Assembly: GCF_015752205.1 (NCBI RefSeq)
Contig: NZ_JADOVG010000016.1
Coordinates: forward strand, 20,763-84,762
DNA length: 64,000 bases
Origin: Polaromonas sp. CG_9.7
GTDB taxonomy: Bacteria; Pseudomonadota; Gammaproteobacteria; Burkholderiales; Burkholderiaceae_C
Direction: 5' to 3'
The notes beneath the pieces were generated by a model. That model was not told where the DNA came from, did no database searches, and saw nothing but the letters and a program-made list of their open reading frames with translations. The stretch's first letter is position 1, and each line of letters opens with the position of its first letter. Of this stretch, positions 19,000 through 27,832 are shown piece after piece. Made by a program: the position numbers and the translations under genes.

Positions 19000-19065
19000 T
19001 GTTCACTGTTACAGGACCAGCGCTGATGGCACATTTGACAAAGCGCAGGGCGAACAGACTGCTTC

Positions 19066-20478
19066 TCAATACGCCGTACTGTCTTTAAAAACCAGCCGGA
19101 TGGTTTTCAGAATAATCACAATGTCGAGCAGCAACGACCACTTACGCAAATAATCCAGGTCAAAATCGACACGGGCCTGCATCTTTTCCAGCTTGTCAGT
19201 TTCACCGCGCAAGCCATTGACCTGTGCCCAGCCGGTGATGCCAGGCCGTACCTTGTGCCTGACCATATAACCCTTGATCAGGGTACGGTACAACTCATTG
19301 TGGGCAACTGCATGGGGTCGTGGTCCCACGATACTCATCCGGCCCTGTAATACATTAATAAATTGCGGCAGTTCATCGAGTGATGTCTTGCGCAAAAATG
19401 CACCCACCCGTGTGATTCTTGAATCATTCTTGGTAGCCTGGCGGACCGTGCTGCCGTCTTCGGTGACCGCCATGGAGCGAAACTTGTAGACCACAATCTG
19501 CTCTCCGTCCAGACCATAGCGCCGCTGGGTGAATATCACAGGACCTGGCGAGCTGGCCTTGACGAGTGCGGCTATCAGCAGAAGCAGCGGGCAAATAACG
19601 GCCAATATGGCGAATGAAAGAACAATGTCGCTCGCGCGCTTGAGAAAACCCCTGAAACCTCTGAAGGGGGTGTCGCAGACAGAGATGACATCGACCCCGC
19701 ATACCGACTGGCTGCGCCCCTGAATCAGGTCCGTGATGAACATATCGGGAACGAAATAGATAGAGCAGGTTGTATCTTTGAGGGCGTCAAGGATTTCCAG
19801 TATTCTTGGCTGCGCTGTCATGGGCAATGACAAATATACTGACTGAACGTGATGTTTCTTTACAAAGTCGGACAGATTCCCGATTTTTCCCAACAGCCGG
19901 TACTGGTTTTTCCCGCCAGTCCGATCTACGCTCCGGTCTTCAAAAAATCCTAAAAATTTCTTGTCTGCATAGGGCGAAAATTCGATTTTTCGTGCCAGTG
20001 CGATTCCTTGTCTGTTCATGCCGACAATGACTGTCCGGCGAGAAGAAATTTGCGCACGGAACAATCCAGGAAAAACACCCCGAAGTACAAGGAGCACACC
20101 AATATGGGAAGCCGGTGCGACCCATAACCAGTTAACGATGACTTCTTTTGAAAAATAAGGAATGTGATACGCAAAAAAACCAATCACCTTGAAAATTATG
20201 AAAATACAGCACCAAAATATCGCAATATTAAGAAAATTCTCTGCCATCGATGGTTTGCTTTGAGGTGCAACCAAAGCAAACATTGAAAAAATAAGTATCG
20301 AAAGCACAACGTAAGCAGGGCTCAGCGTATGCTCAAAATGAAAGACAAGCAGCCAGAGCGACAACACCAGAGCCAATCCGATAAACGCACTTTCAGCAAT
20401 TCCGGCAAGATCACTTCGTGTCTGTTTGGGAATTACAGGTTTCTGATCTATTTTTAAAGAAATACCTTTATTGGACAT
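19066..20478 (-). CDS. Undecaprenyl-phosphate sugar phosphotransferase (WcaJ/WbaP-like)
   Basis: This inner-membrane enzyme transfers a hexose-1-phosphate to undecaprenyl phosphate, the first step of many exopolysaccharide pathways. The 470-residue protein has four N-terminal helices (about residues 25-135), a CoA-binding-like central domain (about 140-260), and a membrane helix near 275-300. The bacterial sugar transferase domain follows, with TQRRYGLDGEQIVVYKFRSM and DELPQFINVLQGRMSIVGPR. No other polysaccharide gene is nearby. It is more AT-rich than its neighbours and lies beside a long AT-rich gap, both signs of possible transfer or rearrangement. The sugar (glucose or galactose) cannot be told. 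Confidence 0.9.
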   Translation of the reverse strand: MSNKGISLKIDQKPVIPKQTRSDLAGIAESAFIGLALVLSLWLLVFHFEHTLSPAYVVLSILIFSMFALVAPQSKPSMAENFLNIAIFWCCIFIIFKVIGFFAYHIPYFSKEVIVNWLWVAPASHIGVLLVLRGVFPGLFRAQISSRRTVIVGMNRQGIALARKIEFSPYADKKFLGFFEDRSVDRTGGKNQYRLLGKIGNLSDFVKKHHVQSVYLSLPMTAQPRILEILDALKDTTCSIYFVPDMFITDLIQGRSQSVCGVDVISVCDTPFRGFRGFLKRASDIVLSFAILAVICPLLLLIAALVKASSPGPVIFTQRRYGLDGEQIVVYKFRSMAVTEDGSTVRQATKNDSRITRVGAFLRKTSLDELPQFINVLQGRMSIVGPRPHAVAHNELYRTLIKGYMVRHKVRPGITGWAQVNGLRGETDKLEKMQARVDFDLDYLRKWSLLLDIVIILKTIRLVFKDSTAY

Positions 20479-21699
20479 AATATTTTCATTAGCGGTTTGA
20501 ATAAATGTCTAAAGAACAGATACTTAGTATTTTGTTAAGGTTTTCCCTAACAGGTTGTCAGCCTTTATAAATTCCATTGCTGGCACAACTTCAATGCGTC
20601 TTGGCAAAAGCATCAAAAAATCTTGTTTGCATTTTTGGATTGGTCAATATCCCGGCAACATGCAAAAGTATCAATAAAATAGCAAAGTACGCTGTAAACA
20701 CCAACCAACAGCAGTGCAAAAAATTGATCTCTCATTTCCAGCACAGCATGCGCGCCTGTCCCAGGCACCTCAAGGCCCTGAGATGGAAAACACCTTGTCA
20801 AACCATTGTTAAGCCCGAGAAAAAACCCTCGCCATATTCAAGAGTTATGGCCCTCACCTCATACTGGGACGATACACCTGGAAGATCTATACAAAGACAC
20901 CATAATTTTCAAAGGAATTTGGAAATTTGGTTGCGTGGAGTTTGGCTTGAACTGACGATTAACTGTAATAATCGAACAGGAGCCCCTGGCGATCCAACAC
21001 GCAACAGCGCAATATTCATCCCCTCACTTCCTTACCTTTGTTTTTTTTGGTTCAAACCAGTAAACTTGCTGTCTACGTCAAGCAGACTGATCGATTTTTG
21101 AAAAATTGTTTGTCCAGATTTTCAATGCTTTAACTTCCAATTATTTCTGGACCCGTCTAGGCGTTTTTTACAGCGCTTTTATATGAGATAACTGTTGATT
21201 AAATTCTGCCACTGGAAACGTACAACTGCACATTTTTTATCATGCAGTTGGGTACATGAAAACTAGTTAACTCATTTACTTGAATTCCAGCCTTGGAAAA
21301 GTGGTTTTCACAGGAGGTAGAAGATTGGAAAATTTAAAAGCTCAACATTAAAATAAATGTTGCCATATATCTAAGTCGTTACTTCATGTAAATCCATGAA
21401 TTCGGGTTTACGTTTCAGATGGCGTGAAGAGCGCGACGACCGAAACAAGCGCCTTGCCAGGCGCCCCATGGGCGGCGCAATGAAATTGCGCGCTCAAAGG
21501 AAAGCCCGCGCCAAAGCGAAGTAGCGCTTTGAAGCTATAAATTTTCCAGCGAGGAAATTTTGCTGAAAGCAGCATGCTTCGCCTGCCGTAAACCTTGGCG
21601 AAGATATCGTGGCTGGGGAAGCGCCGTCTGGCGATCAACAGTTTGGCGTTGGCAGTGCAAGCAGCAGCCAGGCACTGAGAAAGCACTTTTGGCTATTGG
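20479..21699. other. 1.2-kb AT-rich region without a recognisable gene
   Basis: The composition is clearly richer in A/T than the rest of the window, up to about 21.4 kb. The longest frame (20577-21101, plus) has random-looking codon use and no family resemblance. Small hairpins are visible, for example CAACATT-AAAATA-AATGTTG at about 21342-21361. A more GC-rich 21408-21690 block has several short inverted repeats but again no convincing gene. It must contain the promoter of the sugar transferase. It could hold an unknown RNA or be the scar of a lost polysaccharide locus. Confidence 0.5.
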
Positions 21700-22542
21700 C
21701 TAACTGCGTGCCCGCTGGTATAGACCCTGTACTTTGGGCACGTTGGACTGAAGTTCCTGAATACGCTGCGGACCCGAAGGGTGCGTTGACAAGAAACTCG
21801 GCCCACTGGCGCCACCACCGGCCTGTGCCATTTTTTGCCACAGGCTGACGGCAGCCTGCGGGTTGTAACCGCCACGCGCGGCCAACTCCAACCCGACCAG
21901 GTCGGCATCACTTTCGTCGTCGCGGCTGAAGCGCAGCGTGAGCAGTTCGGTACCGACATTCGCGGCCACATTGCCCAACTCGCCCAGCCCCAGCAGTTGC
22001 GCGCCCAGCGACAGCAGCGTGCCGGTGCCCTGGCTTTTGGCAATGCGGGCACGCGCGTGCTCGCGCAGGGCATGGGCCATTTCGTGGCCCATGATCATGG
22101 CGACTTCGTCGTCGGTGAGTCGAAGCTGCTCCAGGATGCCGGTATAAAAAGCGATCTTCCCGCCAGGCATGCAAAACGCGTTGATCTGTTTGCTGCCGAT
22201 CAGGTTGACTTCCCAGCGCCACTGCCGTGCACGGTCATTCCACTGAGTGGCATGCGGAATCAGCCGCTGGGAAATGGCGCTCAAGCGCTGCAGTTGTGCA
22301 TTGCCTGAGGGTGCCAGTGCATCTTGTGATTTGGCTTCGGCCAGGAGCTTTGCATATTGCTTGACAGCGGCGGCTTCAAGTTCTTCGGCCGGAACCAGGT
22401 TGCGCAGGCTTGACGATCGGCCCACGTCCACCTGGGCGAGCAGGGGCGCAGAAACCATCGTGGCGGCTGACCCGGCAGCCGCCAGCAAAAAGCCGCGCCG
22501 ACCCGACCATGCAGAGTGTTTGACATCGCATAAAAAGCACAT
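21700..22542 (-). CDS. M48-family zinc metallopeptidase with Tat-like signal
   Basis: The 280-residue protein carries the HExxH zinc site as HEMAH (His153, Glu154, His157) and the downstream third-ligand region DDESDADLVG (about 208-217). It is therefore a Ste24/HtpX-type M48 peptidase. It lacks the multiple helices of HtpX. It has an N-terminal SGRRGFLLAAAGSAATMVSA signal with a twin-arginine, ending near LLAQ, so it should be exported to the periplasm or outer membrane. BepA/LoiP-like envelope quality control is the likely role. Only 31 bases separate its ATG at 22542 from the divergent AmpG-like gene. Confidence 0.88.
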   Translation of the reverse strand: MCFLCDVKHSAWSGRRGFLLAAAGSAATMVSAPLLAQVDVGRSSSLRNLVPAEELEAAAVKQYAKLLAEAKSQDALAPSGNAQLQRLSAISQRLIPHATQWNDRARQWRWEVNLIGSKQINAFCMPGGKIAFYTGILEQLRLTDDEVAMIMGHEMAHALREHARARIAKSQGTGTLLSLGAQLLGLGELGNVAANVGTELLTLRFSRDDESDADLVGLELAARGGYNPQAAVSLWQKMAQAGGGASGPSFLSTHPSGPQRIQELQSNVPKVQGLYQRARS

Positions 22543-22573
22543 GCGGGAATAATAGCCACAAACTTCAACCCCT

Positions 22574-23959
22574 ATGTCAGACAAAACCTTTTCCTCTCCT
22601 CTCACCACATCGCCATCTTCTGCAGCAACCGGCCCTGAACAAAGTTCGCCTGCGCCCAAGCCCGGCTGGCGCGAGGTTTGGCGCGTCTATTCAGAAGCGG
22701 CCACGCTGCGCATGCTTCTGCTCGGTTTTTCAGCCGGACTGCCGCTGCTGCTGGTGTTTGGCACGCTGAGCTTCTGGCTGCGCGAAGCCGGCATCGACCG
22801 CACCACGATTGGCTATCTGAGCTGGGTTGGCCTGGCCTACGGCTTCAAGTGGGCCTGGGCGCCGCTGGTGGACCGCCTGCCGATTCCGCTGCTCACGCGC
22901 TGGCTGGGTCGGCGTCGCAGCTGGCTGCTGCTGTCGCAGGTCACGATCATGGTGGCGCTGGTCTTCATGGCGCTGACCGATCCGAAAGTGGCATTGATGC
23001 CGGTGGTGTGGTGCGCGCTGGCCGTGGCCTTTGGCTCGGCCACGCAGGACATTGCGCTGGATGCCTACCGCATCGAGTCGGCCGACACGCAGCGCCAGGC
23101 CGCGCTGGCAGCAAGCTACCAGACCGGCTACCGCATGGCGATGATCTGGTCGGGCGCAGGCGCGCTGTGGATTGCCGCGCGGGTCGAAGTCGCCGGGGTC
23201 ACCAGCTACCAGCACGGTGCCTGGCAGGCAGCTTACCTGGTCATGGCCGCGTCGATGCTGCTGGGGGTGGTCACGGTGCTGTGCTCGCCCGAACCCCAGC
23301 GCCGCGAACTACCGCCCAGCAAGAACGCAGCCGACTGGCTCAAGGGCGCACTGATCGAGCCGTTCGCCGACTTCCTGCGCCGTTACGGCAAGCAGGCGCT
23401 GCTGATTCTGGGCCTGATTGCGCTGTACCGCATCAGCGATGTGGTGATGGGCATCATGGCCAATCCTTTTTATGTCGACATGGGCTACACCAAGGACGAG
23501 GTGGCCACCGTCACCAAGATCTATGGCGTCATCATGACGCTGGTCGGTGCCTTTCTGGGCGGCGGGCTGGCGATGCGTTTTGGCGTGATGAAGGTGCTGA
23601 TGCTGGGCGCGGTGCTGAGCGCCGGCAGCAACCTGATGTTTGCCTGGCTGGGCACGCGCGGCCACGATGTGACGGCGCTGATCTTTGTCATTTCAGCCGA
23701 CAACCTGTCCAGTGGCATTGCCTCGGCGGCCTTCATTGCCTATTTGTCGAGCCTGACCAACATCAACTATTCAGCCACCCAGTACGCGCTGTTCAGCTCC
23801 ATGATGCTGCTGCTGCCCAAGGCGCTGGCGGGGTATTCAGGTGCGTATGTGGATGCGTTTGGCTACAGCAACTTTTTTACCGCCACTGCATTGCTCGGCG
23901 TGCCGGTGCTGCTGCTGATTGCCTTGGCTTCACGTTCAAAAACGGCTCCTGCGCAATAG
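22574..23959 (+). CDS. AmpG-like major facilitator permease (muropeptide transporter family)
   Basis: The 461-residue protein is hydrophobic with about 12 transmembrane helices. It has AmpG-type hallmarks: LGFSAGLPLLLVFGTLSFWL near residue 50, YGFKWAWAPLVDRLPIP near 100, and SATQDIALDAYRIE near 155. AmpG imports anhydromuropeptides for cell-wall recycling across the inner membrane. The last residues (RSKTAPAQ) and the stop lie within dispersed repeat copy f, so the C-terminus may have been altered by the element. It is divergent from the M48 peptidase. Confidence 0.88.
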   Translation: MSDKTFSSPLTTSPSSAATGPEQSSPAPKPGWREVWRVYSEAATLRMLLLGFSAGLPLLLVFGTLSFWLREAGIDRTTIGYLSWVGLAYGFKWAWAPLVDRLPIPLLTRWLGRRRSWLLLSQVTIMVALVFMALTDPKVALMPVVWCALAVAFGSATQDIALDAYRIESADTQRQAALAASYQTGYRMAMIWSGAGALWIAARVEVAGVTSYQHGAWQAAYLVMAASMLLGVVTVLCSPEPQRRELPPSKNAADWLKGALIEPFADFLRRYGKQALLILGLIALYRISDVVMGIMANPFYVDMGYTKDEVATVTKIYGVIMTLVGAFLGGGLAMRFGVMKVLMLGAVLSAGSNLMFAWLGTRGHDVTALIFVISADNLSSGIASAAFIAYLSSLTNINYSATQYALFSSMMLLLPKALAGYSGAYVDAFGYSNFFTATALLGVPVLLLIALASRSKTAPAQ

Positions 23960-23993
23960 CATCATTCCTTCATAGCTATTGATTAAATAGCAG
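23936..23993 (-). repeat. Dispersed dyad repeat, copy f (overlaps the ampG-like 3' end)
   Basis: On the minus strand it reads TGCTATTTAATCAATAGCTA from about 23992, then TATTGCGCAGGAGCCG and a T-run that lies in the 3' end of the permease gene. Confidence 0.6.
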
Positions 23994-24009
23994 ACTGAAC
24001 GCTTTGTTT

Positions 24010-24025
24010 ACCGTATCTTTACGGT
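24010..24025. promoter_or_regulatory. Inverted repeat upstream of the two-component operon
   Basis: ACCGTA-TCTT-TACGGT is a perfect 6-bp inverted repeat about 95 bases before the response-regulator start. It could be an operator, possibly for autoregulation, or a short attenuator hairpin. Confidence 0.4.
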
Positions 24026-24118
24026 GGCTTAAAGTGCAATTGTTGCGCCTGGCGCACCATGAAGCCTGTGGCGCCGGTTCTTGCAAAAGGACGCGCCATT
24101 CCAATTAGAGGACGGTCC

Positions 24119-24838
24119 ATGACACAACAACTTTTGATGATCGAAGACGACACCCGCCTGGCCAGCATGGTGGGCGAATATTTACGCCAATCAGGCTATG
24201 GTTTTTCGCATGCCGCTACCGGCGCCAGCGGCCTGGAAGCGCTGCAGGCCAGTTCGCCCGACCTGGTGATCCTGGACCTGATGCTGCCCGACATGGATGG
24301 GCTGGAAGTGTGCCGCCGCATCAAGGGCCAGGGCGGCGACGCATCGCGCACCGCCGTGCTGATGCTGACGGCCAAGGGCGACCCGATGGACCGTATCGTC
24401 GGCCTAGAGATTGGCGCCGACGACTACCTGCCCAAGCCCTTCGAGCCGCGCGAGTTGCTGGCGCGCATCCGCGCCGTGCTGCGCCGGGGTGGCGACAACA
24501 GCGGCAACAGCGTTTCGGCGGGCAGCCACAGGGTGATGCGCTTCGGCTCGCTGGAGATTGACCGCGATGCGCGCTCGGTGTCGGTGTCGGGCAACCTGTG
24601 CGAGCTGACCTCTTACCAGTTTGACCTGCTGGTGGCCCTGAGCGAGCGCGCCGGCCGCGTGCTCAGCCGCGACCAGATCATGGAAGCGGTGCGCGGCCGC
24701 GAACTCGAAGCCTTCGACCGTTCAATCGACGTGCACATGGGCCGCATCCGCAGCGCTATCGAGATGGACGCCAAGGACCCCAAGCGCATCCTCACGGTGC
24801 GCGGCGTCGGCTACGTGTTTGCCAAGCAGCAAGACTGA
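24119..24838 (+). CDS. OmpR-family response regulator
   Basis: The 239-residue protein has an N-terminal receiver domain with the acidic pocket (EDD at 9-11), phosphoacceptor Asp53 in LVILDLMLPDMDG, and the conserved Lys in DDYLPKPFEPRELLARI. A C-terminal winged-helix DNA-binding domain ends in KRILTVRGVGYVFAKQQD. It is paired with the histidine kinase directly downstream. The RstA/CpxR/QseB-like signal cannot be identified from sequence. The start at 24119 is chosen over an upstream ATG at 24059 because the receiver domain begins there. Confidence 0.93.
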   Translation: MTQQLLMIEDDTRLASMVGEYLRQSGYGFSHAATGASGLEALQASSPDLVILDLMLPDMDGLEVCRRIKGQGGDASRTAVLMLTAKGDPMDRIVGLEIGADDYLPKPFEPRELLARIRAVLRRGGDNSGNSVSAGSHRVMRFGSLEIDRDARSVSVSGNLCELTSYQFDLLVALSERAGRVLSRDQIMEAVRGRELEAFDRSIDVHMGRIRSAIEMDAKDPKRILTVRGVGYVFAKQQD

Positions 24839-24845
24839 GCGCCGG

Positions 24846-26066
24846 GTGAGCTCGCAAATCTGGTCCCGCTTCACCTCGCACCTGTATGTGCGCATCTGGC
24901 TGGCCGTTGTGGCCACGGTGGTGGTGCTGACCTTCCTGGTTGCCGCAGCGTGGCATTTCAGCACCGACCCGCCGCAACTCCCGATCCGTGAAGTACTGGT
25001 GCACAACGCCGATGGTCAGGTCATTGGCACGGCACAGACCAAGCCTGACCGCCAGCGGGGCGAAGACATCGAATTCGACGTGGTGACAACCGACGGCCAG
25101 ACCCTGAACCTGCTGCTGCCCCGCCCGCAACGCCCACCGGGCAGTGCCTGGAACCGGCCGCCGTTTGGCTTCAGCTTTGGCTGGATGCTCGGCCTGGTCG
25201 GGCTGGCTGTCGCTGTGGGGGCCTATCCGGTGATGCGGCGCCTGACACTGCGGCTCGAAGCCCTGCAGCGCGGCGTCGAGCGCTGGGGCGCGGGCGACCT
25301 GTCGGCGCGCATCAACACCGAAGGACGCGACGAAGTGGCTTTTCTGGCGCGGCGCTTCAACCATGCGGCCGAACGCATCGAAACGCTGATGGACTCGCAC
25401 AAATCGCTGCTCGCCAATGCCTCGCACGAGTTGCGCTCGCCGCTGGCGCGCATCCGCATGGGTCTGGAATTGATGGGCGTTGACAAGGCGTCACCCCAGC
25501 GAATGGAAATAGCGAGAAGCATCACCGAGCTGGACCAGCTGATCGATGAAATCCTGCTGGCCAGCCGGCTGGACACCAAACAGGCAGACGCCGAACCGTT
25601 CGAAACCCTGGACCTGACGGGGCTGGCTGCCGAGGAATGCGCACGCGTCAATGCCGAGCTGATGGCCGAGTTGCAAACCGGGCCGGATGCCGACCACAGC
25701 CTGACGCTGCAGGGTTCGCCCCGACTGCTGCGCCGGCTGATTCGCAACCTGCTGGAAAATGCCCGGCGCTACACCCATGGCGACATCACGCTGGAGCTGG
25801 CACAAACCGGCGCAGCCAAGCACCAAAAAGCCATCATTCGGGTGCATGACCGGGGGCCAGGTGTGCCGGCCGAGCAGCGCGAACGTATCTTCGAGCCGTT
25901 TTACCGTCTGCCCGGCGCCAGCGAACGCGAAGGCGGCGTGGGCCTGGGGCTGGCACTGGTCAAGTCGATCAGCGAGCGCCATGGCGGCACCGTGCGCTGC
26001 GAAGCCCGACCGGGAGGCGGTGCTTCATTCATTGTCGAGTTGCCCATCGGGGAAACCAGACCGTGA
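24846..26066 (+). CDS. Sensor histidine kinase
   Basis: The inner-membrane kinase of about 406 residues has helices near residues 12-35 and 110-135, flanking a short periplasmic loop of about 75 residues. A HAMP linker (MRRLTLRLEAL...) follows, then the HisKA phosphoacceptor His at about 193 in ASHELRSPLARIRMG. The ATPase domain has N-box RNLLENARRYTHG and G-boxes DRGPGVPAEQRERIFE and GVGLGLALVKS. It phosphorylates the upstream regulator. The start is either GTG at 24846 or TTG at 24819, the latter overlapping the regulator gene. Translational coupling is likely. Confidence 0.92.
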   Translation: MSSQIWSRFTSHLYVRIWLAVVATVVVLTFLVAAAWHFSTDPPQLPIREVLVHNADGQVIGTAQTKPDRQRGEDIEFDVVTTDGQTLNLLLPRPQRPPGSAWNRPPFGFSFGWMLGLVGLAVAVGAYPVMRRLTLRLEALQRGVERWGAGDLSARINTEGRDEVAFLARRFNHAAERIETLMDSHKSLLANASHELRSPLARIRMGLELMGVDKASPQRMEIARSITELDQLIDEILLASRLDTKQADAEPFETLDLTGLAAEECARVNAELMAELQTGPDADHSLTLQGSPRLLRRLIRNLLENARRYTHGDITLELAQTGAAKHQKAIIRVHDRGPGVPAEQRERIFEPFYRLPGASEREGGVGLGLALVKSISERHGGTVRCEARPGGGASFIVELPIGETRP

Positions 26067-26354
26067 ACTTGTTCACGAAACTTGAAGTTTCAACTAAAAA
26101 TGTGAAAATCCCCTCTTTTGGGGATGTTCAGAACCAACAAGCTGAAGCACAGTAAGGGTGTTGCTGTCACAACACTTGAAACCAGATAAAGTTGATAAAA
26201 ATTCGGAAAAGGCTGGCCATCAAAAAAAGATTCAGCGCTTCACCGAACAAGATTTTCTGAGAGGACTTTTACAAGGCCACCGCAAGGTGGCCTTTTTTTT
26301 GACCGTTCACTGCGTACGGCCATGCTTGCTGCTCTTGTTCTACCCCCGCACCCA
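26067..26354 (+). other. Hairpin-rich intergenic stretch, possible small RNA or tiny gene
   Basis: Right after the kinase stop are two perfect short palindromes, GTGAAC-TT-GTTCAC (26063-26076) and GAAACTT-G-AAGTTTC (26077-26091). A third hairpin (ATCCCC...GGGGAT, about 26108-26125) follows, and a strong terminator lies at 26273-26300. A 21-codon frame (MFRTNKLKHSKGVAVTTLET plus one residue) starts at about 26124 with only a weak ribosome site. The layout suggests a small independent transcript of under 200 nt, but I recognise no known RNA family. Confidence 0.35.
26273..26300 (+). terminator. Strong Rho-independent terminator
   Basis: AAGGCCACC pairs perfectly with GGTGGCCTT across a GCAA tetraloop and is followed by eight T. 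It terminates the two-component operon or a small RNA encoded just before it, ahead of convergent waaF. Confidence 0.9.
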
Positions 26355-27359
26355 TTAATTTGTTTGCAGCGCCACCAGCACCCGCTCTGCGCCAATGTCA
26401 TTCAGGCAGCGCGTGTGCCCCAGCGGACACTCGCGGGCAAAGCATGGGGCACAGTCGAGTGGCGGCTGGTAGGCGGGGTCGGCTTTCAGCCAAAGCACAT
26501 GGGCCTTGTCGCTCAGGGGTGGTGTATGCAACGGGCTGGACGAGCCAAAAATGGCCACCTGCGGCACGCCCAACGCAGCCGCGACATGCATCAGGCCAGA
26601 GTCGTTGCTGACGGTGCTGCGGCTGGCGGCAATCAGCGCCAAGGCCTGAGGCAGCGAGGTCTTGCCGGCCAGGTTCAGGCATTTGCCCGATTGCACGGCA
26701 TTCACCGGCGCGGCAATCTCGTCACACAGCGCTGCTTCCTTGCCGGAGCCGAGCAGCACGACCGTTGCGTCCAGCTTCGCGGCCAGTTCTGAAAAATGGC
26801 GGGCGGGCCAGCGCTTGGCAGGACCAAATTCGGCACCCGGCGCAAACACCACATAGGCACTGCGCGACAAACCCAGTTCGCACAACGTGGCCTCGACCTG
26901 CGCCGCATCGATCTGCATTTCGGGCCGGTCACCCTCCAGGCCGCTTTCCCCGCTCAGGGCCGAATAAAACGCCACCATGGGGGGCTTGTTCTTCGGGTTT
27001 TTCAGCCGGTGTGTGAGCAGGCCGACACGCGCCTCGCCCAGGTAGCCAATGCGCTGGGGAATGCTGGCCAAAAACGGCAACAACGCGCTTTTCAGCGAAT
27101 TAGGCAACACATAGGCTTTGTCGAACTGACCCGAAAGGCGTTTGGCAATGCTGCGGCGCGCCTTGAATTGCAGGCCGCCGTGGGCAAACGGGAATTCGAT
27201 GACTTCTGCCACCTGCGGCATGGCGCGGTACACCGGCGCCACCCATGGCAGCGCGCCCACCGTCAGGCGCTCGCCGCGCGCGCGCAGCCGACGCAACAGT
27301 GGCTCGGTCATGACCGCGTCGCCAATCCACTGCGGGGCAATGATGAGGGCGTTGGTCAT
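26355..27359 (-). CDS. waaF: ADP-heptose:LPS heptosyltransferase II
   Basis: The enzyme adds the second heptose to the inner core of lipopolysaccharide at the cytoplasmic face of the inner membrane. The 334-residue GT9-family protein begins LIIAPQWIGDAVMTEPLLRR and has the acceptor-side stretch FAPGAEFGPAKRWPARHFSE near residue 190. The nucleotide-binding VSNDSGLMHVAAALGVPQVA is near 260, all typical of WaaF. It heads a minus-strand group in which the zinc-finger gene and ilvE lie upstream. A repeat-rich gap of about 230 bases separates it from the zinc-finger gene. Confidence 0.92.
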   Translation of the reverse strand: MTNALIIAPQWIGDAVMTEPLLRRLRARGERLTVGALPWVAPVYRAMPQVAEVIEFPFAHGGLQFKARRSIAKRLSGQFDKAYVLPNSLKSALLPFLASIPQRIGYLGEARVGLLTHRLKNPKNKPPMVAFYSALSGESGLEGDRPEMQIDAAQVEATLCELGLSRSAYVVFAPGAEFGPAKRWPARHFSELAAKLDATVVLLGSGKEAALCDEIAAPVNAVQSGKCLNLAGKTSLPQALALIAASRSTVSNDSGLMHVAAALGVPQVAIFGSSSPLHTPPLSDKAHVLWLKADPAYQPPLDCAPCFARECPLGHTRCLNDIGAERVLVALQTN

Positions 27360-27389
27360 TCAGGATTCAAGCCGCCGAGGATGTTGCCC

Positions 27390-27590
27390 CCACGCTTGTC
27401 GCTTGGTGTGCTGCGCTGCCCCCCCGATGGGGCCGCTGCGCCTGCAGCCCGGCAAAGCCGGTTCTGCGGCCCCTGCTGGAGGGAGATATGCCCCGCGCTT
27501 TGCTGCGGGTATGCTGCGCCAGACCGCAGGCGCAGCGCCCCCTCGGGGGGCAGCGACCCGCGCAGCGGCGGACCGTGGGGGCTTGTCAGT
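27390..27590. repeat. GC-rich dispersed repeat-like block
   Basis: The sequence between waaF and the zinc-finger gene is made of nested inverted repeats, with CCCCCCGATGGGG, AGCCCGGCAAAGCCGG and CGCCCCCTCGGGGGGCAGCG blocks. Similar blocks are common between genes in Comamonadaceae, from memory. It has no coding character and may form strong RNA structure or act as a terminator in both directions. Confidence 0.55.
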
Positions 27591-27795
27591 GCCCGCCACC
27601 GACATGTTCCCCCGCCTTCAATCGGTACACGGTGCCGCAGTAGGAACACTTGGCCTCGCCGGTGCGCGCCACGTCCAGAAAGACCCGAGGGTGGTTGTTC
27701 CACAGCTTCATGTCGGCCTTTGCGCTGGGGCAGGTGATGCAGCCCTGGTCATTGAGGTCGCTGGCCAGCAGTTCGATGGAGGATGATTTGTTCAT
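27586..27795 (-). CDS. Zinc-finger (CHCC-type) domain protein
   Basis: The 69-residue protein has the CHCC pattern: a Cys at 19 or 22, His35 in NNHPRVFLDV, and Cys50/Cys53 in AKCSYCGTVYRL. This matches the small zf-CHCC proteins related to the mitochondrial complex I subunit NDUFS6. In proteobacteria they are usually encoded next to ilvE and waaF, as here. It binds zinc; its role is otherwise unknown. It lies 37 bases downstream of ilvE on the same strand, so cotranscription is likely. Confidence 0.9.
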   Translation of the reverse strand: MNKSSSIELLASDLNDQGCITCPSAKADMKLWNNHPRVFLDVARTGEAKCSYCGTVYRLKAGEHVGGGH

Positions 27796-27832
27796 GATGT
27801 CAGGCTTGCGTTGCTATTTTTGACGGACGCAC

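Noticed and set aside
20577..21101. 174-codon plus-strand frame in the AT-rich gap
   Set aside because: Codon use is random, there is no good ribosome binding site and no family resemblance.
21310..21345. Strong AGGAGG ribosome-site-like sequence before a TTG
   Set aside because: The frame is only eight codons and has no following gene, so it is probably chance in AT-rich DNA.
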